NCBI RefSeq assembly: GCF_015694525.1
Contig: NZ_JADQDM010000008.1
Location: 150,779 to 214,778, forward strand
Length of the DNA: 64,000 nucleotides
From: Hymenobacter ruricola
GTDB lineage: Bacteria; Bacteroidota; Bacteroidia; Cytophagales; Hymenobacteraceae
Direction: 5' to 3'
This document shows, in pieces, positions 1 through 7,804 of the stretch (position 1 is the first letter of the stretch; the number at the start of each line of letters is the position of its first letter). The translations under genes and the position numbers were made by a program. A model generated the notes under the pieces. That model made no database searches. It saw only the letters and a list, made by a program, of their open reading frames with translations, and was not told the origin of the DNA.

Positions 1-1566
1 TACGTCGTGGCCGGCTTTGGTGTCGCCGGCGCCGGTATAGCCCTTGAAGGGCCAGTTGTAGTTGCTGGTGAACTTGCCGAAGCGGATGAGGTCGGTGCGG
101 CGCGTGGCCTCCCAGTACAGCTCGCGGCCCCGCTCGTCGAGGAGGAAGTCGGGCGCGGTGAGCTCGGCCAGGCTGACGTGGCCGTCGGTGCCGCCGCCCG
201 CGTTGCCGTAGGCGCGGTCGCGCAGGGCGTTCACGTAGGCCAGGGCCTGGGTTTGGGTGCCGCCGGTGCCGCCGCGCAGCACGGCTTCGGCGTACATGAG
301 CTGCACTTCGGCCAGCCGGAGCAGGGTGAAGTCGGTGTCGACGAAAATCTGCTGCGGGTCGTGGCCGTTGGCGCCGGTCGAGGTTTTGTTGCGCCACTTG
401 GTCACGCCGTAGCCGTCGGTAAACGAGGTGAGGTCGTTGATTTCCAGCGTCTGGCCATTGGTAAAGAACATGGCGCGGGTATCGAAGCCGCTGGCGGGCG
501 TCGGGAACAGCAAGGGCAGGTTTTTGCGGGTGCGGTTGCCGGCCCAGCCGCTGTTCACGCCAAAGCCGCTGGCCAGCATGCGCCCGCCCACGGCGGCGTG
601 CACCAGGTAGGTGGTGCCGCCGTACACCTGCGACACCAGCCCGTCGCTCTCAATGGGGAAAATGATTTCGGAGGCCGCCGTCACGTTGTTGTCGGCCAGG
701 AACAGCAGGCGGTATTCCGGGGCCAGGGCGTAGCTGGGCGTGGTCAGGATTTTGTTGCAGTACGTCAGGCAGTCGGTGTAGCGGGCCGTGCCCGTGTACA
801 CCTGGGCGTTGAGGTAGAGCTTGGCCAGCAGGGCCCAGGCGGCGCCCCGGTCGGCGCGGCCGTAGGCGGCGGTGTGGGCGGGCTTGAGGTTGGGCTCGAT
901 TTCCTGCAGCTCCTTCTCGACGTAGGCAAACAGAGCCGCGCGGCTGGTTTGGTGGGGCAGGGCCTTGCTGGGCGCGTCGGCCTCGGTCACGAAGGGCACG
1001 TTGCCGTACAGGTCGAGGGCGTGATAGTAAGCCAGGGCGCGCAGAAACCGGGCTTCGGCGCGCTGCTGGCGGGCGTCGGCGGCGGTCTGGCCCGTGATGC
1101 CGCGGCTGCTGAGCTTGTCGTCGCTGGTTTCGCGGATGAACTCGTTGCACAGCGCCACCTCGTAGAAAATGCGGGTGTAGCAGTTGTTTATCAAGTCGTT
1201 GCTCGACGACCAGCTCGTGGTGTTCAGCTCCTGCAGCGGGCCGCTGTTCCAGGCCACTACGGCTTCGTCGGTGGTTAGCTCCTGCAAGTACCAGTAGGCG
1301 CGCAGGTAGGAGGTTTCGCCCTCGTCCTTGCCCTGGCCGGCAAACACGTCGGGGCTGCCGGGGTTGCCCGAGAGGTTGAAGCCGGCGTAGCACTTGGCCA
1401 GCACCTGGAGGTAGTTGGCCGGGTCGCGGTACACCGACTCGGTGTTGAGGTCGTAAAAGGGCGTCCGGTCGAGGTCCTTGTTGCAGCCCGTGAGGCTGCC
1501 GGTGAGCGTGACCAGGCCGAGGGCCAGCGCCAGGCCGCCGCGGCGCAGAATGGGGTGGGATTTCAT
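1..1566 (-). CDS. SusD/RagB family nutrient-binding outer-membrane lipoprotein (partial, C-terminus outside window)
   Basis: Surface lipoprotein that captures oligosaccharides and delivers them to its SusC partner. The start at 1566 gives MKSHPILRRGG, a hydrophobic stretch and a lipobox LTGC with Cys28, as expected for a lipidated SusD. The visible 522 codons show family hallmarks: an early region with TSYLRAYWYLQELTTDEAV, a TPR-like segment QQRAEARFLRALAYYHAL followed by DLYGNVPFVTE, and the late RLAEVQLMYAEA and LLDERGRELYWEATRRTDLIRFG blocks. The stop codon lies beyond the window edge, with probably only a short C-terminal tail missing. It follows the SusC gene by about 25 bases on the same strand, so the two are very likely cotranscribed. 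The substrate is inferred from the neighbouring pectin and pentose enzymes. Confidence 0.95.
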   Translation of the reverse strand, partial: MKSHPILRRGGLALALGLVTLTGSLTGCNKDLDRTPFYDLNTESVYRDPANYLQVLAKCYAGFNLSGNPGSPDVFAGQGKDEGETSYLRAYWYLQELTTDEAVVAWNSGPLQELNTTSWSSSNDLINNCYTRIFYEVALCNEFIRETSDDKLSSRGITGQTAADARQQRAEARFLRALAYYHALDLYGNVPFVTEADAPSKALPHQTSRAALFAYVEKELQEIEPNLKPAHTAAYGRADRGAAWALLAKLYLNAQVYTGTARYTDCLTYCNKILTTPSYALAPEYRLLFLADNNVTAASEIIFPIESDGLVSQVYGGTTYLVHAAVGGRMLASGFGVNSGWAGNRTRKNLPLLFPTPASGFDTRAMFFTNGQTLEINDLTSFTDGYGVTKWRNKTSTGANGHDPQQIFVDTDFTLLRLAEVQLMYAEAVLRGGTGGTQTQALAYVNALRDRAYGNAGGGTDGHVSLAELTAPDFLLDERGRELYWEATRRTDLIRFGKFTSNYNWPFKGYTGAGDTKAGHDV

Positions 1567-1590
1567 AGGAAGCAGGAAGAATAGCGGCGA

Positions 1591-4500
1591 TTAAAAGCCA
1601 ATGTTGAGGCCGGCCGTGATGGTGCGGGGCAGCGGGTAGAAATTGCTGTCGATGCCGGTGGCGCGCTCCGGGTCGAGGCCGGAGTACTTGCTCAGCAGCA
1701 GCAGGTTTTGGCCAGCCAGGGTGAAGCGCAGGGTGGTGCCTTCCTTCAACAGCGAGCCGAAATCGTAGCCCAGCGTCACGTTTTGCAGGCGCACAAACGA
1801 GCCGTCTTCCAGGTTGATGTCGCTGTAGGGCTGGCCGTTTTTGAAGCCGGTTTCGTAGATGGCGGGCACCACGTTGGCGGCGTAGTTGAGGGTGGTGTTC
1901 AGGCCGTAGTAGTTGTTCTGGCCGGCCACCACGTTGTTGTACACGTAGCCGCCCAGGTTGGAGCGCACCGTGAAGGCGAGGCTGGCTTTGCCGTAGCTCA
2001 GGTCCGAGCTGAAACCCAGAATGGCCTTGGGCGCGGGGTTTTTGCCGTACACCTTGTCGCGCTCGTTGATGATGCCGTCGTTGTTCTGGTCCACGTACTG
2101 CACCGGGCTGGGGCTGGCCGTGGGGCCTTGCAAGGGCTTGCCTCCCTCGTACTTCTGCTGGTACAGAAAGAAGGTGTTGGGCGCGTAGCCCACGGCGTTA
2201 ATCTGCACAAACTGGAAGTTGCCGACGTTGCCTGTGGGCGTGCCCTGGTAGGCGGGGTCTTCCACCTGCGAGAGCTTGGTGATTTTGCCCCGGTTCATGG
2301 TCGCGTTGAAGTTCACCGACCAGTTCAGGCCCGGGCCTTGCAGCACGCGGTAGTTCAGGGCCAGTTCCACGCCGCGGTTTTCGAGGTTGCCGATGTTGGT
2401 GAGCAGCGTGTTGGAAAGGTTGCTGCCCGCCGGAATCGGAATCACGGCCAGCAGGTCCTTGGTTTTGCGCAGGTACACGTCCACGGTGCCGGTCAGGCGG
2501 TTGTCGAAGAAGCCAAAATCCAGGCCCGCGTCGTAGGTTTCGGTCTGCTCCCACTTCAGGTTGGCGTCGTAGGGGTTGGGCTTGAGCGTGCGAATGGTAT
2601 CGGTGCCAAAAATCTGGCTGATGACCGGCGCGCTGAGGTTGTACTTGGCCAGCGCGGGGTAGTCGCCGGCCACGCTGTACACGTCCTGCTGGCCGGTGCT
2701 GCCGTAGCTCAGGCGCAGCTTCAGGTCCGAAACCGTCCGCGAATCCTTCAGGAAACCCTCCTGGCTCACGCGCCAGGCCACCGAAGCCGCCGGGAAGTCG
2801 CCCCAGTGGTTTTTGAGAAAGCGGCTGCTGCCGTCGGCCCGCAGGGTGCCCGTGAACAGGTACCGGTCCTTGAAATTGTAGTTCACCCGGCCGTAGTAAG
2901 ACAGCAGCGTGTACTGCGTTTTGAACGGATTCTGGGCCGGCTCCACGGGGTTCACCCGCGAGCCGTCGGCCCGGTAGCCGAAGCGGAAAGGCTCGTAGCG
3001 GTAAAAATCCTGGTACGAGTAGCCGGCCAGCGCCTCCACGCGGTGGTCGCCAATCTGCTTGGTGTAGTTGAGGTAGGTTTCGAGCAGCTTGTTGTTCTTT
3101 TCCTGGCGGTAGGAGGTGTTCTGGCCCTTGTTGGCGAAGGCAATGGAGGAGGCCGCCGGAATAAACACCGTGCCGGCGCTGCGCGAGAGGTCGTAGCCCA
3201 GGTTCAGGTTGGCGTGCAAGTCGGGCAGGAAGTGCACCTTGTAGTCCAACTGCACGTTGCCGATGCTGCGCAGCACCGTGCTGCGGTCGCGCTTGTCGTT
3301 GAGCAGGGCCACCGGGTTGCGGTCCGTCAGCGGGTTCGGAATGGCGCCGTCGCGCCACTCGTAGTAGCCATTGAAGCCCGTCGAACCCGCGTCGTAAATC
3401 GGCTGCGTGGGGTTGAAGCGGGCCGCCGCGCCGATGGCGCCCTGGTCGGCAAAGCGGAAGTCGGCCCAGGTGCCTTTGGCGTTGAGGTCGATGCGCAGGT
3501 GGTTGTCGAGCAGCCGGGGCGAGAGGCCCACCGAGGCCGAGTTGCGCTTCAGGTTGCCGGTTTTCAGGGTGCCGTCCTGGTCCAGGTAGCCCACCGACAC
3601 GCGGTAGGGCAGGTGCTTCACGCTGCCGGTCAGGCTCACGTTGTTATCGGTGGTCCAGGCCGTTTGGTAGATGGCGTCCTGCCAGTCGGTGTTGGCCGTG
3701 CCCAGAAAGGCCAGGTTGGTGGCCGGCGCAATGCCCTGCGCCACGGCGTTGTTGAGCAGCGTGCGGTAGGCGTCGGCGCTCAGCACGTCCACCTTGCCGT
3801 AGTTCGTGGCCCTGGATACCTGCGAGCTGATGCTGACGCGCATCTTCTCCCCTTCCAGCCCTTTTTTGGTGGTGATGAGGATGACGCCGTTGGCCGCCCG
3901 CGAGCCGTAGATGGCCGTGGCGGAGGCGTCCTTCAGCACCGTAAACGTCTCGATGTCTTGCGGATTCACCAGCGAGAGCGGGTTGCCGGCGCCGTTGATG
4001 CCTTGGTTGTCCACGGGCACCCCGTCGATGACGATGAGCGGGTCGTTGCTGGCGTTCAGCGACGCCCCCCCGCGCACGCGAATCACGCTGGCCTCGCCGG
4101 GCGCCCCGCCGGTGGTGGTAATCTGCACGCCGGCCACCTTGCCCTGCACCAGCTGCTCAGGTGAGGTCACCTGGCCTTTCACGAAGTCACGGGAAGTCAC
4201 GGTGGTCAGCGAGCCCGTCACGTCCTGGCGGCGGGCGGTGCCGTAGCCCACCACCACGGCTTCGTTCAGCTGCGTGGTGTTCTCGCTGAGGGCCGTCACC
4301 GGCACTTCGGTGGCCTGGCCTTCGGCCACGTTTACCGTTACGCGCGCCGGGTTCAATCCAATGAAAGAGAAAACCAGCGTGTGCGGCCCCGCCGGCACGT
4401 TGGCCAGCGTGTAGGCGCCCGTCACGTCGGTCGACACGCCCTGCTTGGTGCCTTCCACAATGACCGTGACGCCGGGAACGCCCTCGCCCTTGGCGTCCAC

Positions 4501-4671
4501 CACCCGCCCGGTGAGAGTGCCGCCGGCCAGCCTTGCAACGGCCGCGGGCCGGGCCGCCCGCGCCGCCATTGGGGCGCTGGTGGCGCCCAAAGTCAGCGCG
4601 CCCAGCACCGGAATCAGCCCGAGCTTTCTTAGAAATTGAGGAGCAAAAGGAGGGGGTAACGGGTGTCGCAT
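1591..4671 (-). CDS. SusC/RagA family TonB-linked outer-membrane receptor
   Basis: TonB-dependent importer of oligosaccharides, about 1026 aa from the chosen start. An in-frame start 75 bases further upstream exists, but the start at 4671 puts a basic, hydrophobic export signal directly at the N-terminus. Residues about 50-140 form a carboxypeptidase-regulatory-like beta-sandwich (LTGRVVDAKGEGVPGV through LVFSFIGLNP). The plug follows, with VVVGYGTARRQDVTGS, IRVRGGASLNASNDPLIVIDG and TVLKDASATAIYGSRAANGVI, all hallmarks of SusC proteins. The rest is a beta-barrel ending in an aromatic-rich strand (PLPRTITAGLNIGF). It is first in a SusC-SusD pair. A terminator at 4906-4925 insulates it from the upstream regulator gene, so it should have its own promoter in 4672-4905. 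Confidence 0.96.
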   Translation of the reverse strand: MRHPLPPPFAPQFLRKLGLIPVLGALTLGATSAPMAARAARPAAVARLAGGTLTGRVVDAKGEGVPGVTVIVEGTKQGVSTDVTGAYTLANVPAGPHTLVFSFIGLNPARVTVNVAEGQATEVPVTALSENTTQLNEAVVVGYGTARRQDVTGSLTTVTSRDFVKGQVTSPEQLVQGKVAGVQITTTGGAPGEASVIRVRGGASLNASNDPLIVIDGVPVDNQGINGAGNPLSLVNPQDIETFTVLKDASATAIYGSRAANGVILITTKKGLEGEKMRVSISSQVSRATNYGKVDVLSADAYRTLLNNAVAQGIAPATNLAFLGTANTDWQDAIYQTAWTTDNNVSLTGSVKHLPYRVSVGYLDQDGTLKTGNLKRNSASVGLSPRLLDNHLRIDLNAKGTWADFRFADQGAIGAAARFNPTQPIYDAGSTGFNGYYEWRDGAIPNPLTDRNPVALLNDKRDRSTVLRSIGNVQLDYKVHFLPDLHANLNLGYDLSRSAGTVFIPAASSIAFANKGQNTSYRQEKNNKLLETYLNYTKQIGDHRVEALAGYSYQDFYRYEPFRFGYRADGSRVNPVEPAQNPFKTQYTLLSYYGRVNYNFKDRYLFTGTLRADGSSRFLKNHWGDFPAASVAWRVSQEGFLKDSRTVSDLKLRLSYGSTGQQDVYSVAGDYPALAKYNLSAPVISQIFGTDTIRTLKPNPYDANLKWEQTETYDAGLDFGFFDNRLTGTVDVYLRKTKDLLAVIPIPAGSNLSNTLLTNIGNLENRGVELALNYRVLQGPGLNWSVNFNATMNRGKITKLSQVEDPAYQGTPTGNVGNFQFVQINAVGYAPNTFFLYQQKYEGGKPLQGPTASPSPVQYVDQNNDGIINERDKVYGKNPAPKAILGFSSDLSYGKASLAFTVRSNLGGYVYNNVVAGQNNYYGLNTTLNYAANVVPAIYETGFKNGQPYSDINLEDGSFVRLQNVTLGYDFGSLLKEGTTLRFTLAGQNLLLLSKYSGLDPERATGIDSNFYPLPRTITAGLNIGF

Positions 4672-5000
4672 TGGGTGGGATATTGGGATGAGACAAGGAG
4701 CAGCAAGCCGCCTTCCCGCAATCGTTTGGGACGGGGAAGTGACCAAAACTAGACCCCGCCTTTAGCACCCGGAATTTGTCAAAGCGAAGTATGAAAAATA
4801 TCAACCCGTCCGATATATTTATTATTGATTTTCAACTATTTACACACAAAAACCAGCACTAGAATATTAAGGATATATTGCCCGTTCAGCACCGTGTTTT
4901 AACAGAAAAAGGGGCCAAAGCCCCCTCTTGAATCACAGCTGTTACCCGGCCCGGCGGGTATTCTTCGGCGTCGGTGGCGGGCGGGCGGCCCTCCCCTATT
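4672..5000. other. Intergenic region upstream of SusC
   Basis: AT-rich stretch (about 4790-4900) between the SusC start and the end of the regulator gene. It holds the regulator's terminator (4906-4925, listed separately) and presumably the SusC promoter. A sequence reading TAGTTTTG on the minus strand (4744-4751) fits the Bacteroidota -7 consensus TAnnTTTG. The nearest upstream TTTG on that strand is 26 bases away, longer than the usual 19-21, so the promoter is not assigned. Confidence 0.4.
4906..4925 (-). terminator. Rho-independent terminator of the DUF6377 regulator gene
   Basis: Read on the minus strand it is GGGGC, loop TTTG, GCCCC, then TTTTT. It lies about 75 bases after the stop codon of the regulator gene at 5001. 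It is a compact intrinsic terminator that separates the regulator from the SusCD operon. Confidence 0.8.
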
Positions 5001-6644
5001 TCAGACGGCCTGGATGGCTTGAATGCGCGCCTCAAATTCTTCGTTGGGCACCAGCGACCGGTTTTTCACCCGCGTTTTGTAGGTGTAAATCGTGTTGATG
5101 GAGTAGCCCAGCATGCGGCTGATTTGCTCGCTGTCGTCGATGCCCAGCCGAATGAGGGCGAAGATGCGCACCTCCGTGGTCAGGAGCTGGTCGTCGGACA
5201 AAGTCAGGCGGTCTTCCTCCCGAAACAGCGCGTTGAACTGGGCAATGAAGTTCGGAAACAACCGCAAAAACACCGTATCGAACCCTTTCAGCAGCTCATT
5301 GCGCTCGGTTTTGATGTTCACGCTGTCCACCAGCTTTTGCACGCCGGCGTACTGCTTGCTGCTCAGCAGGGCCTCCACGCGCTTTTTGAGGGTTTCGAGC
5401 TTGTCGATGTACTGCGAGTTGTTGTGGAAGTAGTAGCCGATGTACTCTTCCTTAATCTTGTTGGCCTCGTTGAGGCCGCTGTTGAGCTGGCGCAGCTCGT
5501 CGTTGCGGGCCAGCAGTTCCTGGTTGGCGGCGGAGAGAAGCCGGTCGGCCCGGCGCAGCTTGCGCAGCGCCGACCACGTCACGACCGCGAAGGCGATGAC
5601 CACGCCGGCCAGCACCGTCATGATAATGGCGTAGGTTTTCAGCGACTTGCGCTGGTTTTCGATGATGTTAATTTTCTGCCCTTCGATGATGGACGAAATG
5701 TGGCTGATTTCAATCTGCCGCTGGCGGGCTTTGTAAAACGTGGCGTTGTCGCGGGCTTCGCGGATGAAGGTGTAGGCATTTTTGAGGTCGCCCCGGCGGT
5801 AGCAGTAGTCCGAGAGCTTGAAGATGGCCGTGGTTTCCTTGGTGGCCGTTTTTACGTCGGCAATGGCCGACACGAGCAGCAGTTCGAAGGCTTTTTCGGG
5901 CTGGCCGGCCAGCTCGTAGAGGTAGGCCGTGGTGCTGGCGCTCACGGCCAGCTGGTGCGGCGAGAGGCGCGGCAGCCGCCGAATCTGGTCGTAGACGGCC
6001 GCGCCCGCCGCGAGGTTGGCCGTTTTCTGGGCCCGGAATTCCTGCACTTCCAGGCACTCGTAGGAGCGCGGGCGGCAGTATTGCAAAGCGGTGTCGGCGT
6101 AGGCCAGGGCCTTGGCGTAGTAGGCCGGGCGGTAGGCGCCGTCCTGGTTGAAGTCGCCGAGGTCGCTGTAGGCGCGGGCTTTCAGGAAGTACAGGCTTTG
6201 GCGGTCGGGCAGCGCCAGGCGGCGCGGGTTGATGCTGTCGAGCGTTTCAAACGTTTCCTTGAACAAGCCCGACGACAGCAGCACGAAGCTCAGCTTGAGC
6301 TTGGCCACCTCCAGCTTCTCGGGGCTGCCCAGCTGCCGGGCCAAGCGCCTGATTTTCTGGCAGTACACAAAGGCTGAGTCGTACTTAAACGCCTTGTATT
6401 CGTCGTAGATGCGCAGGGCCAGGTCGAACCGGGTGTTGTCGTTCACTTCCGACGACACAAAATCGGCGGTGAGCACGGCCAGCCGGTTCAGACGCTGCCC
6501 GTCGTACTCTTTTTTCCGGGCCAGGGCCTGGTTCAGCTCCGTGAGCAGGCTGTCGGCCGGGGTGGGCGCGGCCAGGGCCATGGTCGGCAAGGTGCTCAGC
6601 AGCAAGCCACAAAACAAGAAAAAGAGCTTCACCAAGCGAGACAA
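5001..6644 (-). CDS. DUF6377 domain transmembrane regulator with C-terminal LuxR-like HTH
   Basis: Predicted membrane-anchored transcriptional regulator of the carbohydrate locus, 547 aa. Residues 1-25 are a signal peptide (LFFLFCGLLLSTLPTMALA). Residues about 30-320 are helical TPR-like repeats on the periplasmic side. A transmembrane helix sits near 335-356 (TYAIIMTVLAGVVIAFAVV), followed by a coiled-coil and then a C-terminal helix-turn-helix around 490-540 (EVRIFALIRLGIDDSEQISR, then SINTIYTYKTRVKNRS), as in LuxR-type DNA-binding domains. This layout is typical of DUF6377 proteins found beside SusCD loci in Bacteroidota. It probably senses a sugar in the periplasm and controls the adjacent SusCD and enzyme genes. 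The target operator cannot be read from the sequence. Confidence 0.88.
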   Translation of the reverse strand: MSRLVKLFFLFCGLLLSTLPTMALAAPTPADSLLTELNQALARKKEYDGQRLNRLAVLTADFVSSEVNDNTRFDLALRIYDEYKAFKYDSAFVYCQKIRRLARQLGSPEKLEVAKLKLSFVLLSSGLFKETFETLDSINPRRLALPDRQSLYFLKARAYSDLGDFNQDGAYRPAYYAKALAYADTALQYCRPRSYECLEVQEFRAQKTANLAAGAAVYDQIRRLPRLSPHQLAVSASTTAYLYELAGQPEKAFELLLVSAIADVKTATKETTAIFKLSDYCYRRGDLKNAYTFIREARDNATFYKARQRQIEISHISSIIEGQKINIIENQRKSLKTYAIIMTVLAGVVIAFAVVTWSALRKLRRADRLLSAANQELLARNDELRQLNSGLNEANKIKEEYIGYYFHNNSQYIDKLETLKKRVEALLSSKQYAGVQKLVDSVNIKTERNELLKGFDTVFLRLFPNFIAQFNALFREEDRLTLSDDQLLTTEVRIFALIRLGIDDSEQISRMLGYSINTIYTYKTRVKNRSLVPNEEFEARIQAIQAV

Positions 6645-6806
6645 AAAATCAATGGAATGGCCAGCATCAAAAATAGCAATTAGTTGCGCGGCGAACTTTC
6701 TGGCTGGGCCAATTCTTCAAACCGGGAAGGTTCGGCGAATGCGTTGGAACTTCCAAAACCCGCACCTTTGGGTTTCTAAAGGCCTTTCTTGTTAGCTTTT
6801 CATTCG

Positions 6807-7790
6807 ATGACTGTTCGGATTCTCTTTTTTGCTCTGAGCTGGCTGTCGGCGCTGCTGGACGCCGCGCCGCTGCGGGCCCAGCAGCTGCCGGCCCCGCGCG
6901 ACACCTCATTCACCGTGTTCAGCGCCCTAGTCAAAGCCCGCAAGGCCAACCCCGCCATCAGCATTGCCCGGCCGGCCGGGCCCGCCACCATCCTCAGCCG
7001 CCCCAACCAGACCTACTGCACCCTGGGCGGCCGGGCGCTGCAGCTGGACGTGTTTTACCCCAAAGCCAAGCGCCGGAAAGGCTACCCGGCGGTGCTGTTC
7101 ATCCACGGCGGCGGGTGGCGCTCCGGCGACCGGTCGCAGCACGTGCCCATGGCCCAGCAGCTGGCCGCCAAAGGCTACGTGACCGTCACGGCCGAGTACC
7201 GCCTTTCGACCGAGGCGCTGTACCCAGCCGCCGTGACCGACCTGAAAGCCGCCGTCCGCTGGCTGCGGGCCAACGCGAAAACCTACCGCATCGACACCAC
7301 CCAAATTGCCGTGTGGGGCTTTTCGGCCGGCGGGCAGCTGGCGGCGCTGCTGGGCACCACCAACGGCGACGCGCAGCTGGAAGGCCGCGCCTGCCACACC
7401 ACGCACTCCAGTGCCGTGCAAGCCATTGTGGACGTGGACGGTACGCTGGCCTTCATTCACCCCGAGTCGGGCGAGGGCAACGACAGCAAGGGTCCTTCGG
7501 CCGCCACCTACTGGTTTGGCGGCACCAAAACGGAGAAGCCGGAGCTGTGGAACCAGGCCGGCGCGCTCAACCACGTCACGGCCCAAACGCCGCCCATCCT
7601 CTTCATCAACAGCTCAATAGCGCGGATGCACGCCGGCCGCGACGACATGACCAAGCAGCTGGACGCCTTCCACATCTACCACGAAATGCACGCCTTTCCG
7701 GATTCCCCGCACCCGTTTCCGCTGTTCAACCCGTGGTTTGAGCCCACGCTGGATTACACGGCCGCGTTTTTGAAACGCGTGTTCAAGTAG
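6807..7790 (+). CDS. Secreted alpha/beta-hydrolase, carbohydrate-esterase-like
   Basis: Putative acetyl or feruloyl esterase acting on decorated plant polysaccharides, 327 aa. The ATG at 6807 is preferred over an in-frame TTG 18 bases upstream. It begins with a signal peptide (ILFFALSWLSALLDAAPLRAQ). The fold is shown by the oxyanion motif FIHGGGWRSGD, the nucleophile elbow WGFSAGGQ with Ser173, and a late acid/His region (DSPHPFPLF). The length and HGGGW motif resemble BD-FAE or CE-type esterases. It points away from the regulator gene and converges on the GH3 gene, with only 14 bases between stops. The substrate is inferred from its pectin-locus setting. Confidence 0.85.
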   Translation: MTVRILFFALSWLSALLDAAPLRAQQLPAPRDTSFTVFSALVKARKANPAISIARPAGPATILSRPNQTYCTLGGRALQLDVFYPKAKRRKGYPAVLFIHGGGWRSGDRSQHVPMAQQLAAKGYVTVTAEYRLSTEALYPAAVTDLKAAVRWLRANAKTYRIDTTQIAVWGFSAGGQLAALLGTTNGDAQLEGRACHTTHSSAVQAIVDVDGTLAFIHPESGEGNDSKGPSAATYWFGGTKTEKPELWNQAGALNHVTAQTPPILFINSSIARMHAGRDDMTKQLDAFHIYHEMHAFPDSPHPFPLFNPWFEPTLDYTAAFLKRVFK

Positions 7791-7804
7791 CGGCGCGGCG
7801 GCCC

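Noticed and set aside
1708..4164. Long open frame opposite to the SusC gene
   Set aside because: It is the antisense shadow of a confident SusC; composition (Gly/Val/Ala/His-rich) and lack of motifs are typical of high-GC shadows.
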